A stretch of DNA of 64,000 nt from Engraulis encrasicolus (GCF_034702125.1 NC_085859.1:6999547-7063546), one strand, 5' to 3'. Positions 40,761 through 52,848 are shown, numbered from the stretch's first letter. The notes: generated by a model not told the origin, from the letters alone. A program made the numbers and translations.

Positions 40761-41470
40761 CCAACAAAGATCGGTTCCCCAGGTATACTTAAGTAATGGG
40801 TTATAAATCCTTGATAATGCATAAGCAATGCTTATCAAATCATTTGTTAATGTGTTGTGAAGCCATAACAGGCTTTCACTTTAGAGCAGTTCCCCAGATA
40901 TACTTAAGTAATGGGTTGTAAATCCTTGATAATGCATAAGCAATGCTTAACAAGTCATTTGTTAATGTGTTGTAAAGCATGGGAAGGTTTTCACTTTAGA
41001 TCAGTTCAGTATCAAGTCATTTGTTAATGTCCAGAAACATCCATGAGGGGCAGTCACATGAGCCTCAACTTACTGTTTGCCATGTTACCAGTCATCACAC
41101 ACTAACCATTACAAAAGGGTTAATTAAGATTTCACTAATGCTAAAGCAAGAGTTTACAAACCGTTGCCATACATGCCTAATAGTACTTGGTAATGGTTAG
41201 GTGGTAGGAGGCAACAAAGAGATAATGTTTTTTCATAAATAAAGGTGGGTTATCTGACATTTTAATGATGGTTTACTAATGCTTATCAGAAAGTTCAATC
41301 ACCATAAATGAATCATTACCAAGAAATGCATAATGACTAACTCGTGATTCACTAAGGGTTGACTAATGTTAAAATAAGGCTTAACTAAGGCTTAACTTTG
41401 CTTAGCGAACAGTTACATCAGCACACACAAACCATTTACTAACGGTAGAAGTTAATGATTAAGAAATGAG
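40761..41470. repeat. older interspersed repeat with ~125-bp tandem duplication
   Basis: TACTTAAGTAATGGGTT and TTGATAATGCATAAGCAATG occur twice (near 40785 and 40909). The 41330-41470 part recurs at 47180-47330 and 47340-47400, on the far side of the fold-back element, which therefore inserted in this repeat. Confidence 0.6.
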
Positions 41471-41609
41471 GGTAACACTTTATTTCAGGGAAACATCTAT
41501 TAGCACTAATACATACAATATTAATGCCTTAGTAAGTGACTTGTAAGGCATGTACTAAGCAAAATCAGACGGTTGTTAGACATTTATTCGCAAATGTCTT
41601 GTTCATGCA

Positions 41610-42355
41610 TGATTTGTCAACCCACAGAACATCCTTCATTCACAAGTCACTGGTGTCTTATCTCTAGACCCCCAAACCAGCAGGGGGCAGTGTGAGTCCA
41701 GTCAGTGTGTGAGCACTGGACTTCCTGTTTCTTCCAGGGAACTTCCTGTGAGCATCCATATTGGATCACCAGCATGGGAACATGTCAGAACAAAAGAAAT
41801 ACAGAAAAGGTTGTGAATACTCACCTGAAAGACTAAAGCAACCATCCTAAAACAAAGAAACCCCTCAGTTGATGTTCAAGACGCAACTGGTAATGAACAT
41901 TTGACACATTTACTTGAAATATGTAGCAGATGTCTTAAGATGTGTTGACAGCAATTGCTTGGTCTTGCATGTTTATGTTGAAGAAATGCCATCTTTGATG
42001 CTTGCTATGTTTCAATGTAGTTTAGTCTACTTATGTGAACTGGACAGCTGAATTTGTTTGTATATGACAACTTTTAACTGCTGAAGTGGTAAACTTAAAA
42101 ACTAACACTTATTTGCTTAAACTTAAAGTTTATTTGCCATTATTAACTACAAGTTTACAGTTTGTCTTTTTGTTTGTTGAGTTTGATCCTAATGCCAATG
42201 CAATGTTTGTTTATTTCAAGGTTTTCGACCTGATCGACCCAATCTTTAATAAAGAAAAGAAAAGAGAAGATTTGAGTTGTTCCTTTGCGTCCTTGAGGAC
42301 AAAGCTCTTTTCAAGTTTGGGCAGAGAACTGAGGGAAACCTGTGATAACTTGACA
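41610..42355 (+). repeat. 5' LTR of BEL/Pao-like element
   Basis: TGATTTGTCAACCC ... AACTTGACA, 746 bp, TG...CA. Target duplication ATGCA at 41605-41609 matches 45770-45774. It differs from the 3' LTR by a scattering of substitutions and a small divergent patch near 41690, so the insertion is not brand new. Confidence 0.9.
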
Positions 42356-42436
42356 GTCGAAAACCAACGTGGCAGTGAAGACAAGGATTAAAGGCCTCAA
42401 GTCAAATAAGCTGTCGACGCAGAGGTGACTGGGAAA

Positions 42437-45028
42437 ATGGCCGCCGAAGCTCTTGGAAAGACTGTGAAGCAGCTGAAGCATGAAAGGGCTTTGGCTAAAA
42501 GTGCCTTCAACAAGCAAGTCAACCACATGAGCAGAGCAGCTGAACACATGTCCAAAACTGAACTACAAGAAGAGTTCAACAAGCTCAACTCCCATGCAAG
42601 AAACGTCAGCGAGTGCAGTGATGATTACAAGTTTGGCTTACTGGCGGAGATGGGAGCTGAGGAGGAACACAAAGACCAGAAGCTAAATGAGCAACTAGAA
42701 ACAGACCTGGAGAAGACCATGGAAGACTGCAACTTAAGACTAGAGGAAGTCAGAAGAACAGTCCAGTCCAACCTCTGGTCTAGGTATGGAGAAGACGAGT
42801 TGGGGTTTGCAATTGAGGAAGCAGAAGCAGCCTGTGAAAGAGCTCATATCACTCCTGTGTCTGCCGTGAACAAAGATGGCTATGACTTTCAGTTGACCTG
42901 TGCAAAGGTGCTTGTTCAAGATGCAAGTATAAGCCTCGCAGAGTGGGAGAAATGGATCCCAGCAACTCAGAAGGCAAGTCTGAATGGAAGAGTGAAAGGG
43001 CTGAGAACACTAAAGAACCTCCTAGAAGCCAGAGGGGCAGAATTCCTCACAGCACAGAGGGCTGCAGAAGAGGAGCAAAGGAGGAGAGTTTCCGAGGTGC
43101 CTGTAGCCCTGCAGCCCAATCAGCAGCCAATTCTTAAAATCAAACCCACAACCTTGCCCAAATTCAATGGTTCCAGAAGAACTTTCCATCAATGGAAAAA
43201 GGATTGGGTGAGTCTCCAAAGGCAGGGGGAGCCAACCGGCTCAATTGAAGCAAAAAAGTTCCAGCTCCTTGACAGTGTAGAGGAAAAAATAAGCAGAGAC
43301 CTCCGGTTAGCCACATATAAGACAGCAGAAGAAATGTTCAGAGTGCTAGAAAACCGATATGGTAACAAAACCACAATCGCTCTGGAGATAGTTAGTGACC
43401 TGGAAAAGGTTCCTCCCTTAAAGTCACACCAACCCAGAAAAGTCATTGACTTCATCCAGATCATTGAGAAAGCCCTGAATGACCTTGCTGAGCTTGGCAA
43501 CACCGGCGCCATCAAGAATCCTCTAGTTATTCAGTCTATAGAGAGTAAATTGCCAGATGACATAAAGACAGACTTGCTCAAATTCATGATAAACCCAGAA
43601 AACAGTGTCACACCAGACAATAATTTTGATAAATTACTCATATTCCTTAAAACACAAGAAGAAATTCTAGAGAGACTAGACCAGCTTGGCGTTAGTGGGA
43701 AGTCATATGACAAGTCTGGTAACTTGGAGAAATATGCCTCAACCCAGTCGACAAGAAAAGATGGGTGTGTCGTCTGTGGAAATGAAAGACACAGAGAAAA
43801 CCTCTTCTTTTGCACAGAGTTTAAAGAAATGACACCCAAAGACAAGATGGATGCTGTAGAAAAACTGGGAGCCTGCACAAGATGCCTAGAATGTCATGAG
43901 GAGGAAAACAAATGTAAAGATACTTACCTCTGTCGGAACTGGGACTGTAGTAGCTCTGAAGACCACCATTATGTCCTTTGCCCAAAGACAGACAGAAAAC
44001 ATAGGCCAGTCATGAGTAGGCAAAAGCTCACAGAGGAGCAGGAGAAGTTTGTGTCACAACTGTCACCACACATGGCAGAAAAGTTTAGGCAAGCTTTCAC
44101 CAACACCACGGCAAAGTCATACTGTACTGACAAGCCTGGAGTTATGGAGTCAAGTGCACGTCAAGAGCCACCAGTGATTCTAATGTTGTTAGAGGTGACT
44201 GCCAATGCAGGACAAAAAATAGGAACTCTGATAGACCTAGCATCGGACACAAATTACATCACCCACAAAGCTGCCAGAAGACTGAACCTGCGCAGTGAAA
44301 AAGTAACACTGATCGTGTCTGGGGTCGGAGGAATGGCCATGAAGGTAAAAACCAGGAGATATCTACTGAAAGTGAAAGTCAGGACAGCCAAAGGCAAAGA
44401 GAGGGCCCACGAGCTCCTGTGCTATGGCCTGGATGAAATTGCCAAGGTGAACAGAGGCATCAGACCTGAAAAACTACAGAAATTCTTTCCAGATATGAGA
44501 CTGGAAGATCTGCGCAGACCAGAGCGCATAGAACTACTAATCAGTCACCGAGAAGGAAGACTTGCCCCGCAGAGAATGAAAGTGATTGGAGACCTGGTCC
44601 TCTGGGACAGCCCGCTAGGAATAACTGTTGGTGGAACACATCCAGACCTTTTTGAGGAAGTGGATATGGCTGCCCATACAACCAGAACTCACTTTGCCCG
44701 CTCCATGAGGGCCACCGTTGTAACACAAGGGCACACTGGAAAACAGGACAAAGGCCAAAGTGGGAGGCAGGAGCATGTGCCAGAAGCAAACATAACAAAA
44801 AGCCGATCACAGCCCCAAACAAACCAAAGTGGGAGGTTGGAGAGACCAGGCCTAAAAGAAAAAATACAAAGAAAACCCATCCATGAGTCTACAAAGAACG
44901 GTCAGAACTGTCATTGTTCTGATACCTGCCAAAGGACAAAAGTAAAACAAAAAATAAATCCACACCAAGTATCCAGAAGCAGTGTGACCTCCCTGGGTTC
45001 GAGAACCAGGAGATCAAGTGGGAGGTGA
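42437..45028 (+). CDS. BEL/Pao-like gag-protease polyprotein without pol
   Basis: 863 codons from ATG in AAAATGG context (an upstream in-frame GTG at 42425 is less likely). Residues 1-230: charged, coiled-coil-rich. About 240-430: gag domain with FNGSRRTFHQWKKDW and KLPDDIKTDLLKF. About 445-530: cysteine/histidine cluster (CVVC ... CTRCLECH ... CRNWDC). About 590-760: retropepsin-like region; the expected DTG/DSG is replaced by IDLASDTNYI near residue 600, followed by SGVGGMAMK and SPLGITVGG. The frame ends 3 bp into the 3' LTR. Reverse transcriptase, RNase H and integrase are absent, so it must depend on a relative for mobility. Confidence 0.85.
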   Translation: MAAEALGKTVKQLKHERALAKSAFNKQVNHMSRAAEHMSKTELQEEFNKLNSHARNVSECSDDYKFGLLAEMGAEEEHKDQKLNEQLETDLEKTMEDCNLRLEEVRRTVQSNLWSRYGEDELGFAIEEAEAACERAHITPVSAVNKDGYDFQLTCAKVLVQDASISLAEWEKWIPATQKASLNGRVKGLRTLKNLLEARGAEFLTAQRAAEEEQRRRVSEVPVALQPNQQPILKIKPTTLPKFNGSRRTFHQWKKDWVSLQRQGEPTGSIEAKKFQLLDSVEEKISRDLRLATYKTAEEMFRVLENRYGNKTTIALEIVSDLEKVPPLKSHQPRKVIDFIQIIEKALNDLAELGNTGAIKNPLVIQSIESKLPDDIKTDLLKFMINPENSVTPDNNFDKLLIFLKTQEEILERLDQLGVSGKSYDKSGNLEKYASTQSTRKDGCVVCGNERHRENLFFCTEFKEMTPKDKMDAVEKLGACTRCLECHEEENKCKDTYLCRNWDCSSSEDHHYVLCPKTDRKHRPVMSRQKLTEEQEKFVSQLSPHMAEKFRQAFTNTTAKSYCTDKPGVMESSARQEPPVILMLLEVTANAGQKIGTLIDLASDTNYITHKAARRLNLRSEKVTLIVSGVGGMAMKVKTRRYLLKVKVRTAKGKERAHELLCYGLDEIAKVNRGIRPEKLQKFFPDMRLEDLRRPERIELLISHREGRLAPQRMKVIGDLVLWDSPLGITVGGTHPDLFEEVDMAAHTTRTHFARSMRATVVTQGHTGKQDKGQSGRQEHVPEANITKSRSQPQTNQSGRLERPGLKEKIQRKPIHESTKNGQNCHCSDTCQRTKVKQKINPHQVSRSSVTSLGSRTRRSSGR

Positions 45029-45769
45029 TTTGTCAACCCACAGAACATCCTTCATTCACAAGTCACTGGTGTCTTATCTCTAGACCCCCAAACCAGCAGG
45101 GGGCAGAGAGTGCAGCAGGTGTGTGAGCACTGGACTTCCTGTTGCTTCCAGTGAACTTCCTGTGAGAATCCATATTGGATCACCAGCATGAGAACATGTC
45201 AGAACAAAAGAAATACAGAAAAGGTTGTGAATACTCACCTGAAAGCCTAAAACAACCATCCTAAAACAAAGAAACCCCTCAGTTGATGTTCAAGACGCAA
45301 CTGGTAATGAACATTTGACACATTTACTTGAAATATGTAGCAGATTTCTTAAGATGTGTTGACAGCAATTGTTTGGTCTTGCATGTTTATGCTGAAGAAA
45401 TGCCATCTTTGATGCTTGCTATGTTTCAATGTAGTTTAGTCTACTTATGTGAACTGGACAGCTGAATTTGTTTGTATATGACAACTTTTAACTGCTGAAG
45501 TGGTAAACTTAAAAACTAACACTTATTTGATTAAACTTAAAGTTTATTTGCCATTATTAACTACAAGTTTACAGTTTGTCTTTTTGTTTGTTGAGTTTGA
45601 TCCTAATGCCAATGCAATGTTTGTTTATTTCAAGGTTTTCGACCTGATCGACCCAATCTTTAATAAAGAAAAGAAAAGAGAAGATTTGAGTTGTTCCTTT
45701 GCGTCCTTGAGGACAAAGCTCTTTTCAAGTTTGGGCAGAGAACTGAGGGAAACCTGTGATAACTTGACA
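45026..45769 (+). repeat. 3' LTR of BEL/Pao-like element
   Basis: 744 bp, same TG...CA ends as 41610-42355, followed by ATGCA. Confidence 0.9.
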
Positions 45770-47419
45770 ATGCACAATAAGGGATTTATTACCAATATAT
45801 CCTTAGTAAGGACCTAGTAGACCTAGATTTCTATTTATGAGTAAGCAGTAAGGGTCAGAATACAATGTGTATAAGCTCCTGGTACACTGTGTGAACAAAC
45901 CCTGAACATTGTGAAAACAGATGTGGAATAAGGGTCCCTATTCTAAAGTGATGCATTGCTCAGCCCAGATGACTTAGGGCCCCCGCACTACCTAGGGCCC
46001 CTACTCTAGCCCCCCCGCCCCCGGGAAGCAAAGTGTAAGAACATTATTACTGTTGTGTTCGTCTCATGAATTATTTAGAACTCACTTATTCTACTCAATA
46101 TATCACAGTGTACTTGGAAGCATTATATAGCAAGGATTGGACGTAAAGTTCTCAATGACGGTGGATGGTGAGATGTCATTTTTTCATACACCAATTCGTT
46201 TTATTTGTAAAAACCCTACAATAAATACAGAATATAACGATGAGTAATAGTTTGGAAGCGAAACTAAGCTATTCCTTTGTGATAAATGAGTTAATGTTTG
46301 AGAAACTTAGCTCCAAGAAGTGCAGTGCATGATGGGTACGCCCTTAGTCAGAAATGCAATGCATGGCCACGAGTGAGGGGAGGAGCTAAGGACGTAGGCT
46401 CAGAGCTGGGTAGGTTGTCTGTTGGCCTAGATTGCGTACCCATCATGCACTGCACTTCTTGAAGCTAATGTTCTCAAACATTAACTTAATTATCACAAAA
46501 GAATAGTTTAGTTTCGCTTCAAAACTATTATTCTAATGTTCTGCATTTATTTTGGGGGATTTTGCAATTAAAACTCAGCGGTAAATGAAAAAAATGACAT
46601 ATCACCAACTCACCGCCATTGACAAGTGTACATTCAATCCTCGCTATATACAGTATAGGCTCCTGTTACCTTCTTTAAACTACAATCAGCAAGAGAAAAC
46701 TAGATGATTCCACTAGGTAAGTATTAATTATTTAACATATCCTTACACTTTGTATATTGGGGGGCTAAATAGTGTGGGCCTGGGTGGTGTGGGGGCCCTA
46801 GGTAACGAGGTGGACTTTGGTAGTGCGGAGGCCCTGAAACATCTGTGCTGAGCAATGCATCACTTTAGACCCTTATTCCATATCTGTTTTCACACTGTTC
46901 AGGGTTTGTTGTGTCGGGAGCTTATACACATTGTATTCTGCAACTTACTACTTACTAATGAATAGGAATATAGGCTTACTGGTCCTTACTAAGGTTATAT
47001 TAGTAATACATCCCTAATTGGGCATGAACAAGACATTTGTGAATACATGCTTAACAACTGTCTTATTTTGCTTAGTATATGCCTTACAAGTTACTTACAC
47101 AGGCATTAATATTGTATGTATTAGTGCTAATAGATGTGTCCCTAAAATAAAGTGTTACCGAAAAGAGAAATAATACTTAGGCTACATAATGACTAACTTG
47201 TGATTCAGTAAGGGTTAACTAATGTTAAAAATAAGGCTTAACTAAGGCTTAACTTTGCTTAGCGAACAGTTACATCAGTACACACAAACCATTTACTAAC
47301 GGTAGTAGTTAATGATTAAGAAATGAGAAATAATACTTACATAATGACTAACTCGTGATTCACTAATGTTAAAATAAGGCTTAACTAAGGCTTAACTTGT
47401 GCTTAAAAAGGGGTATTCA

Positions 47420-47930
47420 TTATAAAGTGTTACCGAGTTGGCTAATGATCTTTACACAGTTTGTAGTCAGAGCCAAGACCTCTCTGACAATGCCTTTACC
47501 TAGTCGATAGGTAAAGCGGTTAATTTTATTTAATTTAAAAACCAAGGACAGGTCACCTCTCACTCTAACTGCCAGGGCTAGTGACATCATCATTCTGAAC
47601 ATTCTACCATTCATTTCAATTAGGGTAAAAACAGATCAAAACGGAGGAAAATCGAGTCTGGTGAATGAAAAAAAGGGGCTAGGCCAGCGAGCAATGTAGA
47701 ATGTACCATTCTGAGCCTTTTTCGCACTGGTCCTTTTGGCGCTCTAACCGCGTCTCTATCTCGAACGCTGCAATGATTCAAAGCTGGCTTGCGAATGCTC
47801 GCAAGCATACTAAATGACTTAGAGCATGTTCTGTTTAGTGTTCCAAGATGATGTATTTGTGTTGTAGAATAGTGAAAGGATGTTCAGCCTCAGACCACAC
47901 AGCTGTGTGGTAACAAATATATTTTACATT
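47420..47930. other. unassigned DNA between MITEs
   Basis: No gene or repeat recognised; two minus ORFs of 62-64 codons look random. Confidence 0.4.
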
Positions 47931-48324
47931 TAGGGCTGGGTATCGCAGCCATGTTCCTGTATCAATTCAATTTCAATTCTTAGGGCTTTGAATCGATTAA
48001 TCACGATTCAATTCGATTCGATTCGATTAATTTCTAATCGATTCAATCCGTTCCCTTCTGATTTCCCCCAAAAGATGCTGTTGCCTATTTTTATATTAAA
48101 ATGTCAAAGGGCTGTGGCTTGACGGTGTTAACAGATTGGTAATTTGTAATAAGTAGACCTAGGCCTAATTGACTAATACCTACTGGGTATTTTCCATAGA
48201 CCTAAATTAAACAAAAAGAAAAAGAACAAAAAAAAAATCGATTTTGTGCCCTGTGAATCGATTATGTGAATTTTAAATGAAATCGATCGATTATCGATTA
48301 AATCGATTATTTTACCCAGCCCTA
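47931..48324. mobile_element. hAT-like MITE, 394 bp, ATCGATT-rich
   Basis: Ends TAGGGCTGGGTAT and TTACCCAGCCCTA; flanks TTTACATT and TTTACACT (one mismatch). The interior is a series of AATCGATT words. Confidence 0.8.
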
Positions 48325-48566
48325 TTTACACTGACCTACTTTTCTGACTGAAACATTTGGAAGTAGATTAAATTGATGGTGTTAGTGCAACACTAGCTCA
48401 TGGTGTTATGTATCTGTTACAGAACGTATTCCTCTGCACCTAATATGAGGATGATCGATAGTGCTCCTGTTTTAAAGTTGATATTTAAAGTTGATGTTTG
48501 CAGGCTGGTGGTGGATGAGAAATCAGATTGAGATCTACTTCTCTTTAGCATTGTGCTCCTGTTTAA

Positions 48567-48738
48567 AGGGGCACACTGCAGGAAATGGTCAAAAAAGGTA
48601 CTGCAACTATGCTGCTTATTGAAACTGGGTTGCCTATTGCCAAATTTGATCTTTTCATGAAAGTTTACTGAGTAATAAACTAATATTTTCTAGTATGGCC
48701 CAAGTACAGTCAGTTTTGCATCTAAAAATGGCTATATC
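48567..48738 (-). mobile_element. partial TTAA MITE (family of 16162-16514)
   Basis: The reverse of the 3' half of that family, including GGAAATGGTCAAAAAAGGTA. It lies between two copies of TTAGCATTGTGCTCCTGTTT (about 48545 and 48743), just upstream of the zinc-finger gene. Confidence 0.7.
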
Positions 48739-48819
48739 CTGTTTAGCATTGTGCTCCTGTTTAAAGTTGGTGTTTTTGTTTTTCAGGTCTTCCCACCTGC
48801 TAATGCCTGGCTTACAATA

Positions 48820-49117
48820 ATGGCATCACAACTTCTAATGTCAGTGAAAGAGGAGCCAGAAGAAGAGGACTTTGATGACTTTCTATACTCTTATATACGT
48901 GCACATCCAATAGAGGATGAGAAGCCTAAATTGGAACAAAACTTTAAAACTGTAATGTATGAGTCGCCTACAGTTCCTGAGCCAGACTTCATGAGGATCT
49001 TGGGTAAAGAAGAAGAGGAAGAGGAAGAGAAGGAAGAGGAGGAGGATGAAGAACAAGAAGAGGAGGAGGAAGAAGAGGAGGTTGGACAGTGCAGCCAAGA
49101 TGCGTCTTCAGCAGAAA
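48820..49117 (+). CDS. acidic first coding exon of the zinc-finger gene
   Basis: 298 bp, phase 1 end. The [10 protein letters not shown] start is common in fish C2H2 proteins; the poly-Glu tract (49010-49080) is a GAA/GAG repeat. Confidence 0.85.
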
Positions 49118-52100
49118 GTAAGCCAAGTTGGAATGAATTTCCATGAACTCAAACATTTAATTTCAAGTAAATTTTTTTGTGAAAATAACAAATATGTAGA
49201 TGCAAGTATATTGTAGAGAGGAGTTTTGTTAAAAATGAAATTACAGGTAGACATGTCCAGTCTATTAGTCACATCCAGCGCTCTTAAGGGGGATTCATAC
49301 TTGGCGTCTCCTTCATACTTCACTGGCGACCTCACTCGCGCCATCACGTGACTCAAAATGACGTCACACGCCGTGGCGCGAGCTGCCGTGTCGCGACGTC
49401 GTGCACCCCACATTTTTTGTAACATGTCGTGCGCCACCAGCGACCATGCAGGTAGGCAGACAAAGCAGGAGTTGCGAAGAGAGGCTACAACTACTGTAGG
49501 CTACTACAGAATGGATCCTGCACCATTTTAAGGATAATAAAATGTCATAGAGAGTTATTTTATCTTCTCTCTTAAATGTTGTTCAGTGAAACAATTGTTT
49601 ACTTTGTTCAGAAGCACGTTGTGTTCGGCGATCTATTTATAAATTCTGCCGCCAGAACAATGCTCTCACATGGTCTTGGAATGATCTGGCAATAGGCTAC
49701 AACAAAAAATATATGTTTCAATGTGGTAAGTCACAAGTCAGATGTTCAGTAGCCCTACAGCAGCCGTGTTTGGCTTTCTATTTTATACATCCATAGAACT
49801 CACGCTGCGAGTTGCGAAAGATACTGCCGTTCACAGACCTGTATTGCCGTTTCTCTCATGAAAAGCAGAGGGCACTCCCGACAATGCGAGCAAGGCGCTT
49901 TTGAAGTATGAATAGTCTGTCGCAAGTGATGACGTCATTAATGGTTCTCGCGCCACTCGCGACAAACTGCGCACGTGAAGTATGCAGAGCCCTTTAAAGG
50001 GACACTGTGTGAGATTTTTAGTTGTTTATTTCCAGAATTCCTGATACCCATTCACTACCTTTATGTTTACGTTACCTTTTTCATTAATACTTACTACCAC
50101 CATCAAATTATAAGTATTCATTATGACTGGAAAAATTGCACTTTTCATACATGAAAATGGGGATCTTCTCCATGGTCCGCCATTTCCAGAAATAGCCATT
50201 TTTTTGCTGCAAAAATGACTGTACTTGGGCCATACTAGAAAATATTAGTTTATTACTTAGTAAACCTATTGATGTTCATTGTACTAGCCAAACACACTCT
50301 CACTAATGGGTCAAAGTGGCTTTTCTTTTCTACCAGCCAAACGGATGTTTTTTTTACCAGCATTTGGCAGGCTGACTGGTGTTAATTTAGAGCCCTGGTC
50401 ACATCTATTGGTGTAATGCAGTGACTATGCCCAGAGATTTAATATTTTGTCCCAGTTGACACTCAGAAGGGCCAGGTAGGCCTACTCCTAGCCAGACCGT
50501 GCCCTCCTAGTGACGCAACAGCTTCGGCGTTGCTACCAGTCAGGTCAAGAGTCAATGCAAGCACTTTCTGATTTCCCGGAAATACGGGAACTCCTCCCAC
50601 TTTGTTGGGAAGCAAACAATCAAACCAAGGCCATTTGGGAAATGCTGTTTGGGAAATATTAATTGTCATGCTCTTGGTCAGATGATCCAAGTCGATGATG
50701 TTTTTGGTAGAAGGTGTGTATTAGGGTAAATGTTGGTGGGGGGGGGGGGGTTGGGTTGGGGAGGGATCTGTTGTATGTATTGACTGTCCTCATGTCCAAT
50801 GCCCCACCTACTTAGAAGAAAGGACAATAAAGATACCACTACTACTACTACTAAACAGGCTAGCCTACTCACATTCTTACTTATCAGATTTGTATGGCTA
50901 CATGTTGTCTTCAATACTTTTAACCATCTACAACGTGTAAAATATATGTGTCATTCAAGCTGAATCATACAATACATCATTGTGTGTGTTCAATGTGTGT
51001 AATATTGTCTTAAAATGTCTTTATGTTGTAGGTGATGATCAGAGGATTCATTCTAATGGAAGACAGTCCACAGAGGGGGAAGGATACACAGGAAGACAGA
51101 ATCACCGAACAGCAAACACATTTCAGTGCTCTCACTGTGAAAAGAGTTTTACTGACATGGACAGTTTCAAGAAGCACCAGAAGATCCATTCAGGGGGGAA
51201 TCCATTTGAGTGCTCAGAATGTGGAAAGAGTTTAAGTAACATTAGCCAACTCAAGACACACCAGAGGATCCATACAGGGGAAAAGCCATTTGAGTGCTCA
51301 GACTGTAAAAAGACATTTAGTGAAATAAGCAATCTCAAGAAACACCAAATGATCCATACAGGGGAAAAGCCATTTGAGTGCTCTCACTGTGGAAAGAGGT
51401 TTAGTCGAATGTCTGATCTCAAGAGACACCTGAGGATCCATTCAGGAGAAAAGCCATTTGAGTGCTCTCACTGTGGAAAGGCCTTTAGGCATATTCGCAC
51501 TCTCAAGCAACACCAAATGATCCATACAGGGGAAAAGCCATTTGAGTGCTCTCAGTGTGGAAAGGCCTTTAGGCAAATGGGCGCACTCAATAAACACCAG
51601 ATGATCCATACAGGGGAAAAGCCATTTGAGTGCTCTCAGTGTGGAAAGGCCTTTAGGCAAATGGGCGCACTCAATAAACACCAGATGATCCATACAGGGG
51701 AAAAGCCATTTGGGTGCTCACACTGTGGAAGGCGTTTCAGTAGCATCAGCAAACTCAAGACACACCAGAGGATCCATACAGGGGAAAAGCCATTTGAGTG
51801 CCTAGAATGCGGAAAGCGTTTTAGTCGTATGGACCATCTCAGGCGACATCAGATTGCCCATACAGGGGAAAAGCCATTTGAGTGCTCAGATTGTAAAAAC
51901 ACATTTAGTCAAATAGGCAAACTCAAGTCTTACCAGATTACCCATACAGGGGAAACACCACATGTATGCTCAGAATGTGGAAAGAGCTTTAGGTTGAAGA
52001 TGAATCTCAAGCAACACCAGAGGATCCATACAGGGGAAAAGCCATTTGAGTGTTCTCACTGTGGAAAGAGGTTTAGTCAAATGTCTGATCTCAAGAAACA

Positions 52101-52848
52101 CCTGAGGATCCATACAGGGCAAAAGCCATTTGAGTGCTCAGATTGTAAAAAGACATTTAGTCTAAAAAGCACTCTCAAGACTCACCAGATTACTCATTCA
52201 GGAGAAAAACCATTTGAGTGCCCAGAATGCGGAAAGCGTTTTAGTCATATGCGCCATCTCAGGCACCACCAGAGGATCCATACAGGGGAAAAGCCATTTG
52301 AGTGCTCAGAATGCGGAAAGAAGTTTAGTGAAATGCACCATCTCAGGCACCACCAGAGGATCCATACAGGGGAAAAGCCATTTGAGTGCTCAGAATGTGG
52401 AAAGACCTTTCGTCAAATGGGCCATCTCAGGCACCACCAGAGGATCCATACAGGGGAAAAGCCATTTGAGTGCCCAGAATGCGGACAGCGTTTTAGTCAC
52501 ATGAGCAGTCTCAAGACACACCAGAGGATCCATACAGGGGAAAAGCCATTTGAGTGCTCAGAGTGCGGAAAGAAGCTTAGTCACATGAGCAGTCTCAAGA
52601 CACACCAGAGGGTCCATACAGGAGAAAAGCCATTTGAGTGCTCTCAGTGTGGAAAGGCCTTTAGGCAAATGGGCGCACTCAAGACACACCAGATGATCCA
52701 TACAGGGGAAAAGCCATTTAAATGCTCACAGTGTGGAAAGGCCTTTAGGCAAATGGGCACTCTCAATAAACACCAGATGATCCATACAGGGGAAAAACCA
52801 TTTACAAACCCCAACTCCGGTGAAGTTGGGACATTTGGTAAACTGTGA
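48820..52848 (+). CDS. C2H2 zinc-finger protein, 20 fingers, two coding exons
   Basis: Join 48820-49117 and 51032-52848; donor GTAAGC, acceptor TTATGTTGTAG, phase 1 on both sides, about 704 residues. Exon 1 follows acceptor TTTTTCAG at 48786, so a 5' UTR exon exists upstream. It codes [20 protein letters not shown] and a glutamate-rich run near residues 66-90; no KRAB or BTB is seen. The second exon has 20 tandem fingers joined by TGEKPFEC linkers. Finger 10 is degenerate: its first zinc histidine is tyrosine (KSYQITH). Fingers 6 and 7 are identical. Likely a nuclear DNA-binding regulator; target unknown. Tandem, similar fingers fit a fast-evolving fish array. Confidence 0.9.
49288..49993. 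mobile_element. TTAA-flanked MITE, 706 bp, in the zinc-finger gene intron
   Basis: TTAA at 49284-49287 and 49994-49997; ends GGGGGATTCATACTT and GAAGTATGCAGAGCCC. Inner parts CACTGGCGACCTCACTCGCG and TCGCGCCACTCGCGACA are mirrored. It is rich in CpG for this window. Confidence 0.65.
49998..50275 (+). mobile_element. partial TTAA MITE (family of 16162-16514)
   Basis: Starts AGGGACACTGTGTGAG directly after the TTAA shared with the preceding MITE; its 3' third is missing. Confidence 0.8.
50816..50858 (+). mobile_element. LINE 3' tail
   Basis: GGACAATAAAGATACCACTA then CTACTACTA, like the tail of the LINE at 30793. A G run (50737-50750) lies upstream. Confidence 0.5.
51032..52848 (+). CDS. zinc-finger array exon
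   Basis: 20 C2H2 units, each 84 bp, then a short tail ending GEVGTFGKL before TGA. The unit pair at 51541-51624 and 51625-51708 is identical at DNA level. Confidence 0.95.

Larger units (their letters stand above)
41471..47159. mobile_element. long fold-back element (~1.5 kb) interrupted by an LTR retrotransposon
   Basis: Ends GGTAACACTTTATTT and AAATAAAGTGTTACC. Flanks GAAATGAG (41463-41470) and GAAAAGAG (47160-47167) look like an 8-bp duplication with one mismatch. The two arms (41471-41609 plus 45775 to about 46350, and about 46430-47159) are imperfect reverse complements, for example GTGCAGTGCATGATGGGTAC and GTACCCATCATGCACTGCAC. No transposase. The 4.2-kb insert at 41610-45774 is the BEL-like element. 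Confidence 0.75.

Noticed and set aside
42086..42391. ORF beginning MVNLKTNTY, present also at 45500
   Set aside because: It lies in both LTRs of the BEL-like element and has no domain; repetition is due to LTR identity.
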